Positions 1 through 6,283 of a DNA stretch of 9,025 nucleotides are shown piece after piece. The DNA comes from an uncultured Eubacteriales bacterium (GTDB lineage: Bacteria; Bacillota; Clostridia; Oscillospirales; Acutalibacteraceae), in assembly GCA_902462035.1 (NCBI GenBank), contig CABQAC010000070.1, forward strand, positions 1 to 9,025, read 5' to 3'. Under the pieces are notes generated by a model. It made no database searches and was not told the DNA's origin. It saw only the letters and a list, made by a program, of their open reading frames with translations. The stretch's first letter is position 1, and each line of letters starts with the position of its first letter. The position numbers and the translations under genes are program-made.

Positions 1-1
1 G

Positions 2-472
2 GAAGCGGGCGGCGTGGTGCTGCACAACAGGGGCATCGCCCTGTCCCGGGGCGGCAGCCGGCTGTACCTGTACGGTTATGTACAGCAACTGGAACCCAAA
101 CCCGAGCGACAAATCCGGTACGCCCGGCTGCGGCAGGACGTAACCATCCGCGACATAGCCGGCGCGCTGGGACCTTGCCCCACCGACGCGCCGGTGGTAT
201 TGCTGGCGCATGACCCCGCTCCCTTTCATGCCTACGCGGGCTGGGGCGCGTCGCTGACGCTTTCCGGCCATATCCACGGCGGCATGATCCGACTGCCGTT
301 TGTGGGGGGCGTTGTCTCGCCCGCCCGGTCCCTGTTCCCCAAATACGACGCCGGCCTGTTCAAGGAAGGGCCTTATAAGCTGTATGTGTCCCGGGGGCTG
401 GGAGAATCGATCGTCTTCCGGTTTTTCAATACGGCGGAAGCGGTTTTTTTGACCCTTCGCCGGGAAGAATAA
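2..472 (+). CDS. YkuE-like metallophosphoesterase, C-terminal part (5' end outside window)
   Basis: This is the C-terminal 156 residues of a calcineurin-like metallophosphoesterase; the frame is open to the left edge, so the true start lies upstream. Two metal-site motifs of the family are visible: LLAHDP (His codon at 209-211) and GHIHGG (266-283) followed by MIRLPFVGG. The later PKYDAGLF and LYVSRGLG segments and the RFFN motif near the end are typical of the YkuE/YaeI branch, which contains membrane-associated metal-dependent phosphoesterases, some acting on lipid substrates. The N-terminal metal ligands (DxH, GDxxD, GNHD) and any membrane anchor would lie outside the window, so completeness and activity cannot be judged. 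The stop at 470-472 is followed by a 93-bp gap without a clear terminator. Family assignment is firm; substrate is unknown. Confidence 0.88.
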   Translation, partial: EAGGVVLHNRGIALSRGGSRLYLYGYVQQLEPKPERQIRYARLRQDVTIRDIAGALGPCPTDAPVVLLAHDPAPFHAYAGWGASLTLSGHIHGGMIRLPFVGGVVSPARSLFPKYDAGLFKEGPYKLYVSRGLGESIVFRFFNTAEAVFLTLRREE

Positions 473-565
473 CAACGCCCAAAGGGGCCTCTGAACGCCT
501 GCCATTCTGGAATCCCGTTCTGCGGGACGAGGTTTCACAACAAAGACCGAAGGAGATTATGGACC

Positions 566-829
566 ATGAAAACCTTGCAAATCGAGATTTGTGCCTGCGC
601 CGAATGCGTGATGAACGGCGCTATGGATATTATGCAATCGGCGGAAGAACTGCTGGCTGAATTGCCCCAGGGGTCGGAAGCGACGGTCACGCCGGTCAAA
701 TGCCTGGGGGAAAGCAAGCACGGCGTCCACGCGCCCCGGGTATCCATCGACGGCGTGCTGTTCGACAGCGCCGATAGTCAGACGATCATGGCCGAGATCA
801 TTTCCTGCTTCAAAAAGGACGGGGAGTAA
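566..829 (+). CDS. Small NuoE/thioredoxin-like [2Fe-2S]-type protein next to hydrogenase
   Basis: An 87-aa protein preceded by AAGGAG (550-555), ten bases before ATG 566; an ATG at 559 is in another frame. It has the outline of the thioredoxin-like [2Fe-2S] domain of NuoE and hydrogenase gamma subunits: a beta strand ending in C9-x4-C14, a helix (about 18-33), then C46-LGE, an APRVSIDG strand and a C-terminal helix. In NuoE the second pair is C-x3-C, but here position 50 is Ser. C11, between the first two cysteines, and C81 are additional. The domain could carry an altered [2Fe-2S] cluster, use C11, or have lost the cluster and act as a redox or structural partner. The hydrogenase starts only 4 bp downstream, so the two are almost certainly cotranscribed and probably work together. 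Fold assignment is from motif memory; function is inferred. Confidence 0.8.
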   Translation: MKTLQIEICACAECVMNGAMDIMQSAEELLAELPQGSEATVTPVKCLGESKHGVHAPRVSIDGVLFDSADSQTIMAEIISCFKKDGE

Positions 830-833
830 TACA

Positions 834-2351
834 GTGAGAGGACTTTATACGCCGGTGACCAAAATCCGGCGCCAGGTGTTCGCGGAGATCGCCCGCCTTG
901 CCTACGAGGGCGGGGATGTCCGCCGCATCGAGGACATTCCGTATAAAATTATCCCGGGCGAGATCGCCCATTACCGGGAAAGCGTGTTTACCGAGCGCGC
1001 CATCATCGGCGAACGGCTGCGGCTGGCCATGGGCCTTTCGCTGCGGGACGCGGGGGACTCCGCCCCCATCTCCAAGGGGGTGGAGGAAAGCGCCGTGCCG
1101 GAAAAATATTACGAACCGCCTTTGGTCAACGTCATCCCCTTTGCCTGCAACGCCTGCGCGGAAAAATCTTATGTGGTCAGCGCCGAGGCGTGCCAGGGGT
1201 GTTTGGCCCACCCCTGCGAAAGCGTTTGTCCGGTCAAGGCTATTTCCATGGCGGACGGGCAGTCGCACATCGACCAAGAAAAGTGCATCAAATGCGGCCG
1301 CTGCAAGGAAGCCTGCCCTTACGACGCCATTATACGGCGGGACCGGCCCTGTGCCGCCGCCTGCGGGGTGGGCGCCATTGAAAGCGATTATTTGGGCCGG
1401 GCCAAAATCGATTACGACAAGTGCGTTTCCTGCGGTATGTGCATGGTCAACTGTCCCTTTGCCGCCATTGCGGACAAATCCCAAATTTTTCAGCTGATCC
1501 GCGCCATGCAAGAGGGAAATAAGGTTATCGCCATTGTTGCGCCGGCTTTCGCGGGGCAGTTCGGCCCCCTGGCCACTCCGGACAAGCTGCGGGAAGCGCT
1601 GCGGGCGCTGGGCTTTGACGATTTGTACGAAGTGGCTTTGGGCGCGGATAAGGGCGCGATGGCGGAAGCCCGCCATTACGTGGAGGCGGTACCGGAAAAG
1701 CTGCCTTTTTTGCTGACCTCCTGCTGTCCGTCCTGGTCCATGCTGGCCAAAAAGTTCTTCCCGGACGTCATCAGCAATATTTCAAACGAACTGACCCCCA
1801 TGGTATCCACCGCGCGGTATGTCAAAAAGCTGCATCCGGACGCCAAGGTGGCCTTTATCGGCCCCTGCGCGGCCAAAAAACTGGAGGCCTCCCGCCGTAC
1901 GGTGCGCAGCGACGTGGATTTTGTCATCACCTTCGAGGAACTGATGGGCATGTTCGTTGCCAAGGAAGTTCAGTTTGCCGAACTGGAGAAAACCGACGAG
2001 CTATGCGACGCCACTTCCGCCGGGCGCGGCTACGGCGTGGCGGGGGGCGTGGCTTCCGCCATCGAATCGTGTATCCGCCGGTATTATCCGGATAAGGAAG
2101 TCAAAATCGACCGGGCCGAAGGCCTTTCCGACTGCCGGAAGCTGTTGGCCCTTGCCAAAGCGGGCAAGCGGGCTGGGTATTTGATCGAGGGGATGGCGTG
2201 CCCCGGGGGCTGCGTGGGCGGCGCCGGTACCATCATCCCCATCAACAAGGCCGCCGCCGCGCTGGAACAGTACAAAAAGGCCGCGCCCGAACCTTTGCCC
2301 CAGCCTGGCGCTGCGGACGAGGAAGCGGCGCTGCACCACAAGCCCCTTTGA
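834..2351 (+). CDS. Monomeric [FeFe]-hydrogenase (group B-like), iron-sulfur-rich N-terminus
   Basis: A cytoplasmic [FeFe]-hydrogenase of 505 aa catalysing reversible 2H+ + 2e- to H2. The three H-cluster motifs are present: TSCCPSW (295-301), GPCAAKK (343-349) and EGMACPGGC (452-460). C298, C345, C456 and C460 are the expected H-cluster ligands and C297 the proton-transfer cysteine. Upstream are ferredoxin-type motifs: C120-x2-C123-x4-C128-x3-C132-P, C151-x2-C-x2-C-x3-C161-P, C173-x3-C177 and C197-x2-C-x2-C-x3-C207-P, plus an extra C105-x2-C108. Motif 2 reads GPC rather than the MPC of clostridial group A enzymes, pointing to the group B class. Residues 1-100 match nothing I recognise; about 480-505 form a Pro/Ala/Glu-rich tail. 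GTG 834 is preceded by GGGGAG (820-825) inside the end of the upstream gene. Maturases HydE/F/G are not in the window. The electron partner is probably ferredoxin, possibly through the adjacent small protein. Confidence 0.95.
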   Translation: MRGLYTPVTKIRRQVFAEIARLAYEGGDVRRIEDIPYKIIPGEIAHYRESVFTERAIIGERLRLAMGLSLRDAGDSAPISKGVEESAVPEKYYEPPLVNVIPFACNACAEKSYVVSAEACQGCLAHPCESVCPVKAISMADGQSHIDQEKCIKCGRCKEACPYDAIIRRDRPCAAACGVGAIESDYLGRAKIDYDKCVSCGMCMVNCPFAAIADKSQIFQLIRAMQEGNKVIAIVAPAFAGQFGPLATPDKLREALRALGFDDLYEVALGADKGAMAEARHYVEAVPEKLPFLLTSCCPSWSMLAKKFFPDVISNISNELTPMVSTARYVKKLHPDAKVAFIGPCAAKKLEASRRTVRSDVDFVITFEELMGMFVAKEVQFAELEKTDELCDATSAGRGYGVAGGVASAIESCIRRYYPDKEVKIDRAEGLSDCRKLLALAKAGKRAGYLIEGMACPGGCVGGAGTIIPINKAAAALEQYKKAAPEPLPQPGAADEEAALHHKPL

Positions 2352-2385
2352 CTGAGTCTGTTTGCGGGCGCTTTTCTGAACCGCC

Positions 2386-2425
2386 AAGGGAATCTGGCTC
2401 CCATTCGGGGCTAGGTTCCCTTTTT
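2386..2425 (+). terminator. Rho-independent terminator after the hydrogenase
   Basis: A 16-bp stem (2386-2401 with 2407-2422) with three G-U wobbles and no mismatch encloses the 5-nt loop CATTC and runs into T2421-2425. It sits 34 nt after the hydrogenase stop and closes that transcription unit. Confidence 0.9.
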
Positions 2426-2454
2426 GCCGGCGTTTTTGTTCCGGGAAATCCCCG

Positions 2455-2482
2455 TTGCTTTTTTTGGCCATTATGGTAGGAT
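2455..2482 (+). promoter_or_regulatory. Candidate sigma-A promoter for the DUF218 gene
   Basis: TTGCTT (2455-2460) is separated by 16 bp from TAGGAT (2477-2482), which carries an extended -10 TG at 2474-2475. It lies downstream of the hydrogenase terminator and about 40 bp before the next start codon, fitting an independent transcript. An overlapping alternative -10 is GATAAT (2480-2485). Confidence 0.5.
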
Positions 2483-2524
2483 AATGGCAGAACCACAAAA
2501 ACCGTTGGCACAAAGGAGGCCTGC

Positions 2525-3313
2525 ATGAAAAAACGCGCCGTCGAAATGACAGTCCGGTCCATTCTTGCTATTTTAAGCCTGTGGGGCGTGGGGTGGGCGG
2601 TATTTCCTTACCTAAGCATGGGAATCTTAAATATCGGCAACCTTGCCGCGTCGGCCGTTTTTCTGCTGCTGGGCTTTGGCGCCGTGTGCTGGCCGCTGGT
2701 TTGCCGGATGTGGCGTCGCCTGGGCCGCCGTAAAGCCTCTCGGATTTGCCGCAACGCCGTTACCGGATTTTTGGCGCTTTGCCTTGCGTGGGCGGCGTTC
2801 CTGAGCGGCTGGATGGCGATCGCGGCAAACAGCCGGCCGCAGCAGCGGGATCTGCCGCTGCTCGTCCTGGGCTGCCAGGTATACGGGCAGCGCCCCAGCC
2901 CCATGCTGGAAAGCAGGCTGCGGGCGGCGCTGTCGTACCTGAACGACAACCCCGGGGCGGTTTGCATCGTTTCCGGCGGCCAGGGGACCAACGAATCAGC
3001 CGCCGAAGCGTCGGTGATGAAGCGGTGGCTGGTGGAACAAGGGGTGGCGGAACAGCGGATTTTGGAGGAAGCCGCCTCCACCAACACGGAGGAAAACCTT
3101 CTGTTTTCCAAAGCGTTGATGGCGGAAAACGGTTTGGGGGATGCGGTCGTAATCGCCACCGACGGCTTTCACCAGCTGCGGGCCAGGTTGTTCGCCAAAA
3201 AAATGGGGCTTACCCCCTATTCCCAAAGCTGTGCGACCCGCACGGATTTGTTTTTAACCTATTACGCACGGGAGCTGTTCGGCGTGACCCGTGTGGTGGT
3301 GCTGGGACGATAA
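2525..3313 (+). CDS. Membrane-anchored DUF218 (YdcF/SanA/ElyC-like) protein
   Basis: A 262-aa protein with AAAGGAGG (2512-2519) five bases before ATG 2525. Three hydrophobic segments (about 10-30, 34-58, 78-100) precede a C-terminal DUF218 domain (about 110-262). Family motifs are clear: LGCQV (115-119), SGGQG (150-154) followed by E161 of the ExxxM segment, STNTEEN (185-191) and TDGFHQLRA (212-220). This arrangement resembles ElyC/SanA/YdcF proteins, some of which are tied to envelope integrity or peptidoglycan and lipid-carrier metabolism in enterobacteria. With three membrane segments the domain would sit outside the cell if the N-terminus is inside, but orientation was not tested. The gene appears to be a single-gene unit between two terminators. 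The biochemical activity of Firmicute members is not established, so no gene symbol is given. Confidence 0.9.
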   Translation: MKKRAVEMTVRSILAILSLWGVGWAVFPYLSMGILNIGNLAASAVFLLLGFGAVCWPLVCRMWRRLGRRKASRICRNAVTGFLALCLAWAAFLSGWMAIAANSRPQQRDLPLLVLGCQVYGQRPSPMLESRLRAALSYLNDNPGAVCIVSGGQGTNESAAEASVMKRWLVEQGVAEQRILEEAASTNTEENLLFSKALMAENGLGDAVVIATDGFHQLRARLFAKKMGLTPYSQSCATRTDLFLTYYARELFGVTRVVVLGR

Positions 3314-3338
3314 CGGAGCTGGCCCCCGGCCCCGTTTT
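3313..3338 (+). terminator. Probable terminator overlapping the DUF218 gene stop codon
   Basis: A 10-bp stem (3313-3322 with 3326-3335) contains one A-C mismatch and one G-U wobble, with a 3-nt CCC loop. It is followed by TTTT then AATAAT. It begins on the last base of the stop codon. The imperfect stem and short T-tract make it weaker than the other terminators here. Confidence 0.6.
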
Positions 3339-3366
3339 AATAATCGTCGAAGGATGCCGTCCGGTC

Positions 3367-3395
3367 TTGCAATTCCGGTTCGGTTGGTGTATTCT
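3367..3395 (+). promoter_or_regulatory. Candidate sigma-A promoter for queT
   Basis: TTGCAA (3367-3372) and TATTCT (3390-3395) are 17 bp apart, matching four of six consensus bases each. The predicted transcription start near 3402 is about 11 nt before the riboswitch-like hairpin, so the aptamer would lie at the very 5' end of the transcript. Confidence 0.6.
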
Positions 3396-3412
3396 GTACT
3401 TCGTTATCCTGC

Positions 3413-3453
3413 GGTCAGTCGCAACATCCTGACCTTAAACAAAACTACGGAGG
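3413..3453 (+). promoter_or_regulatory. Probable preQ1-I riboswitch upstream of queT
   Basis: A perfect 6-bp hairpin stem GGTCAG/CTGACC (3413-3418 with 3429-3434) holds a 10-nt loop TCGCAACATC. An A-rich tail (3435-3447) follows and leads straight into GGAGG (3449-3453). This is the H-type pseudoknot layout of the preQ1-I class. As I recall it, the Thermoanaerobacter tengcongensis aptamer has a 10-nt loop TCGCAGTAAC and a tail TTAACAAAACAAGG. Here the loop matches at seven of ten positions, including the last C (3428), equivalent to the base that pairs with preQ1. The tail matches apart from small insertions. Tail-loop pairing would bury the start of the Shine-Dalgarno, so ligand should reduce queT translation. 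The downstream gene is the expected regulon member. I could not confirm the exact P2 pairs by hand. Confidence 0.85.
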
Positions 3454-3460
3454 AATTGTC

Positions 3461-4000
3461 ATGCCAAATCAAACCGTGCGGCGCCTGGTGGAAGGCGCTA
3501 TGATCGCTGCCATTTATTTGGTTTTAACCTACGCGTCCCGGCTGCTGGGAATTGCGGACGGCGCGGTGCAGTTCCGCTTGTCGGAGGCGCTGGCCATCCT
3601 GCCTGTTTTTACGCCCGCCGCAATCCCGGGGCTGACCATCGGCTGCTTTTTTGCAAACCTGGGCAGCCCGTTCGGTATGCTCGATGTGCTTAGCGGTACC
3701 CTGGCCACTTTGCTGGCGGCCCTGCTCACCCGCTGGTCGCGGGGGGCTGTTTGGCGCGGCGTCCCGTGGCTCGCGCCGGTTCCGCCGGTGGTGCTCAACG
3801 GCGTGATCGTGGGGCTTATGATCACCCTGATGAACGAGGCGGGCGCCATTGTTCCCGCACAGTTCACCCCCGCGGCATTCGGGCTGGCGGCGCTGACGGT
3901 GGCCGCGGGGGAACTTGCCGTCTGCGCCGGGCTGGGGCTTCCGCTGCTGTACGCGCTGAAAAGAAGCGGTGCGGCAGACCACCTGTTCCGTCAAGGATAA
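3461..4000 (+). CDS. queT: QueT family queuosine-precursor (preQ1) ECF transporter S component
   Basis: A 179-aa integral membrane protein with GGAGG (3449-3453) seven bases before ATG 3461. It has the family signature QFRLSEALAILPVFTPAAIP (about residues 34-53), then a GLTIGCFFANL segment and a DVLSGTLATLLAALLT segment. About five or six hydrophobic helices follow, ending in a short basic tail. QueT proteins are substrate-binding S components that use the shared EcfT/EcfA energy module, encoded elsewhere, to import preQ1 or related 7-deazapurines for tRNA queuosine modification. The preQ1-I-like leader immediately upstream supports this assignment independently. No queuosine enzyme is in the window, which fits a salvage lifestyle. 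The K+ transporter gene follows after 38 bp and is probably on the same transcript. Confidence 0.9.
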   Translation: MPNQTVRRLVEGAMIAAIYLVLTYASRLLGIADGAVQFRLSEALAILPVFTPAAIPGLTIGCFFANLGSPFGMLDVLSGTLATLLAALLTRWSRGAVWRGVPWLAPVPPVVLNGVIVGLMITLMNEAGAIVPAQFTPAAFGLAALTVAAGELAVCAGLGLPLLYALKRSGAADHLFRQG

Positions 4001-4038
4001 CAGTACCAACGCTGCACAGAAAGGAATTGCGGCTCATC

Positions 4039-5421
4039 ATGACTATCAAGCCCCATAAAAAGATCAAACACATTATGCCCGTACGGCTGATCACCGTCAG
4101 TTTTTTTGTCATCATCGTGGCCGGGACCCTGCTTTTATGCCTGCCTATTTCCTCGCGGGGCGGCAGCGTCCAATTTTTGGACGCGTTGTTTGTTTCTACC
4201 TCCGCCACCTGCGTAACAGGGCTTACGCCCTTTGACACCTTTACCCAATGGACCGGATTCGGCCAGCTGGTCATTTTGGTCCTGATCCAATTGGGCGGCC
4301 TGGGGCTGCTTACCTTTACCACCGGCTTTTCGCTGCTGCTGCGCGGCAAGCTGGGGCTGCGGGATTTGCAGATTGCCAAGGAACACACCAGCGCCGACGT
4401 CATGGATATTCCCCGGATGATCAAGATGATTTTATTGGTCACCTTGCTTTGCGAGGCCACCGGCGCCGTCTTGCTCGCCATACGGTTCGTCCCCTCTTTT
4501 GGCATGCATGGGGTGTGGATTTCCGTCTTTGTGTCCGTCTCCGCCTATTGCAACGCTGGGTTCGATGTTTTGGGTTTTATGCAGCCCAACGGAAGTTTGA
4601 TCCCCTACGCGTCGGATCCCATTGTCATCCTGACCGTCTCGGTGCTGATTATTATGGGCGGCCTGGGCTTTTTGGTGGTCAGCGAGCTATACACCCACAC
4701 CAAACACCGGATCCAAGGGGAAAAGCGGGCCTTCCATAACATGACGCTGCACACCAAAGTGGTGCTGATGATGACCGCTATTTTGGTGGTGGTGGGCACC
4801 TTGGTGATTTTTGCGCTGGAATACGGCCATCTGTTCCAAAATATGAACTGGTGGGAAAAGATATCCGCCGCGCTGTTCCAGTCGGTTTCCGCCCGCACCG
4901 CGGGCTTCGCCAGCGTGAATATGGATCAGATGCAGCCGGTGACGCAGTGTGTAACCATTATTTTGATGTTTATCGGCGCGGCGCCCAACTCCACCGGCGG
5001 CGGCATTAAAACCACCACCTTCGTGGTGCTGATCGCCACGGTGTTCAGCGTGTTTCACGGCAAGGATGACACCACCTTGTTCCGGCGGCGGGTGGATAAG
5101 TCGGTGGTCTACCGGTCGCTGACCATTACCTTGTCCGCGCTGCTTTTGGTGATGTTCACCACCACGATCATTATTTTTGCCGAAAGCGCCAACCCTTTCA
5201 TTACCCCGCTTAACGCTCTGTTCGAAGCCGTATCCGCCTTCGGCACAGTGGGGTTGAGCGCCAACGTTACGCCGTGCTTGTCGCCCCTGTCCAAAATTGC
5301 GGTCATCATCACGATGTTTATCGGGCGGATCGGGCCGGTTTCCATGGGCGTATTCTTTTCCATCCGGAACAGCCGGTCCGGTGGTACCATCCTGCCGGAG
5401 GGCAAAATAATTGTCGGCTGA
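4039..5421 (+). CDS. TrkH/KtrB-type K+ transporter membrane subunit
   Basis: A 460-aa polytopic protein of the Trk/Ktr/HKT family that takes up K+ (with or driven by Na+ in many KtrB proteins). The four pore-loop repeats are visible with their filter glycines: SATCVTGLT (G61), SAYCNAGF (G174), SARTAGFAS (G289) and SAFGTVGLS (G405). A gating-loop-like GAAPNSTGGGIKTTT lies at 313-327, and the conserved Arg of the last core helix is R430 in MFIGRIGP. Length fits KtrB better than the longer TrkH. ATG 4039 is chosen because it precedes the basic stretch leading into the first helix and has AAAGGA at 4020-4025, a somewhat long 13-base spacing; the frame is open further upstream into queT but without support. 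The cytosolic RCK partner (KtrA/TrkA) usually found next to it is absent on both sides. Confidence 0.93.
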   Translation: MTIKPHKKIKHIMPVRLITVSFFVIIVAGTLLLCLPISSRGGSVQFLDALFVSTSATCVTGLTPFDTFTQWTGFGQLVILVLIQLGGLGLLTFTTGFSLLLRGKLGLRDLQIAKEHTSADVMDIPRMIKMILLVTLLCEATGAVLLAIRFVPSFGMHGVWISVFVSVSAYCNAGFDVLGFMQPNGSLIPYASDPIVILTVSVLIIMGGLGFLVVSELYTHTKHRIQGEKRAFHNMTLHTKVVLMMTAILVVVGTLVIFALEYGHLFQNMNWWEKISAALFQSVSARTAGFASVNMDQMQPVTQCVTIILMFIGAAPNSTGGGIKTTTFVVLIATVFSVFHGKDDTTLFRRRVDKSVVYRSLTITLSALLLVMFTTTIIIFAESANPFITPLNALFEAVSAFGTVGLSANVTPCLSPLSKIAVIITMFIGRIGPVSMGVFFSIRNSRSGGTILPEGKIIVG

Positions 5422-5431
5422 TCCGAATCAT

Positions 5432-5465
5432 AAGAGCGTACGCCCGCGGGTGTGCGCTCTTTTTT
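5432..5465 (+). terminator. Rho-independent terminator after the K+ transporter
   Basis: Arms 5432-5445 and 5448-5461 pair over 14 bp with two G-U wobbles and no mismatch; the innermost pair opens to give a 4-nt CGCG loop. The T-run 5460-5465 follows directly. It lies 10 nt after the stop codon and separates the queT unit from the two-component genes. Confidence 0.92.
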
Positions 5466-5490
5466 AACAATGGCCTTTAAAACCGGATTT

Positions 5491-5545
5491 TTAAGAAAAA
5501 TGTAAGAGTTGCAGCCGCTTTTCCGTAAAAGCCTTCCCATAAAAT
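5491..5545 (+). promoter_or_regulatory. Candidate promoter/operator region of the two-component operon
   Basis: This AT-rich gap contains TAAGA twice, at 5492-5496 and 5503-5507. Their 11-bp repeat distance is the one used by dimers of OmpR-family regulators. A possible -10 (TAAAAT, 5540-5545) lies downstream, without a good -35 at 17 bp (GCTTTT at 5517-5522). A weak -35 with activator sites just upstream would suit an autoregulated promoter, but this is only a hand-found pattern. Confidence 0.35.
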
Positions 5546-5581
5546 AAAGATAGGCCCAAAGCGGCCGAAGGAGGGGTTCCC

Positions 5582-6283
5582 TTGGCGCGACACCGGATAT
5601 TGGTGGTGGACGACGACCGCGAGATCGCCCACGCCATCCAAATTTACCTGACCCAAGAGGATATGGAGGTCGAACTGGCTTTTGACGGCCGGCAGGCGCT
5701 GGAAAAGCTGGCGGACAGCCGCTACGACCTGGTGCTGATGGATATTATGATGCCGCGTCTGGACGGTATTTCCGCCACAGCCGCCATCCGGCGGGAACAC
5801 AAAATGCCGATCATCTTTCTGTCCGCCAAGGGAGAGGACACGGACAAAATATTCGGTTTGAATATGGGCGCGGACGATTACGTTACCAAGCCGTTCAACC
5901 CCCTGGAACTGATCGCCCGGGTAAAGTCCCAACTGCGGCGGTACACCCGCTTTGGCGGTGTACAGACCCAGGGGGAAGGGGTGCTGACCACGGGGTCGCT
6001 GGCGCTTGACCCGGAAATGAAGCAGTTGACGGTGGACGGGGAGCCGGTGGCGCTGACCGCCATCGAGTTCCGTATTTTGCGGCTGTTGATGCAAAACATG
6101 GGGCGAATCTTTTCGATTGACGAAATCTACGAACGGGTTTGGCAGGAACCGAACATCAACGGCGAAAACACCGTGGCGGTGCATATCCGCCGTATCCGAG
6201 AAAAAATCGAGATTAATCCGCGGGAGCCGAAATATTTAAAGGTGGTGTGGGGCATTGGCTATAAAATCGAAAAAATTCCATAA
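5582..6283 (+). CDS. OmpR/VanR-family response regulator
   Basis: A 233-aa DNA-binding response regulator. The receiver domain (about 4-118) has the acidic pocket DDD at 10-12, phospho-acceptor D54 in LMDIMMPRLDG, switch residue S81 in FLSAKG and K103 in TKPF. The C-terminal winged-helix domain (about 135-231) shows the ALTAIEFRILRLL start, the recognition-helix segment ENTVAVHIRRIREKIE and the terminal VVWGIGYKIE. Wording of the receiver around residues 76-120 is closest to VanR-like regulators. The start is TTG 5582, seven bases after AAGGAGG (5568-5574); no ATG gives a full receiver domain. The kinase gene overlaps the last 29 nt, so the two are a translationally coupled pair. Target genes cannot be read from the sequence; autoregulation is possible given the repeats upstream. 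Confidence 0.95.
   Translation: MARHRILVVDDDREIAHAIQIYLTQEDMEVELAFDGRQALEKLADSRYDLVLMDIMMPRLDGISATAAIRREHKMPIIFLSAKGEDTDKIFGLNMGADDYVTKPFNPLELIARVKSQLRRYTRFGGVQTQGEGVLTTGSLALDPEMKQLTVDGEPVALTAIEFRILRLLMQNMGRIFSIDEIYERVWQEPNINGENTVAVHIRRIREKIEINPREPKYLKVVWGIGYKIEKIP

Noticed and set aside
513..527. Small TCCCG/CGGGA hairpin between the phosphoesterase and the small redox gene
   Set aside because: Only 5 bp with no T-tract, so it does not support a terminator or regulatory call.
531..545. TTTCACAACAAAG resembling half of a Rex redox operator upstream of the hydrogenase unit
   Set aside because: Only one half-site is present; no inverted partner at the required spacing.
810..1676. 288-codon open frame on the - strand across the hydrogenase
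   Set aside because: It is antisense to a gene with unmistakable motifs, has no ribosome binding site or recognisable domain, and reflects the GC-rich codon use of the + strand gene.
3751..4038. Upstream extension of the K+ transporter frame into queT
   Set aside because: It overlaps queT out of frame, is Arg/Gly-rich and unlike the TrkH family; ATG 4039 gives the family's normal N-terminus.
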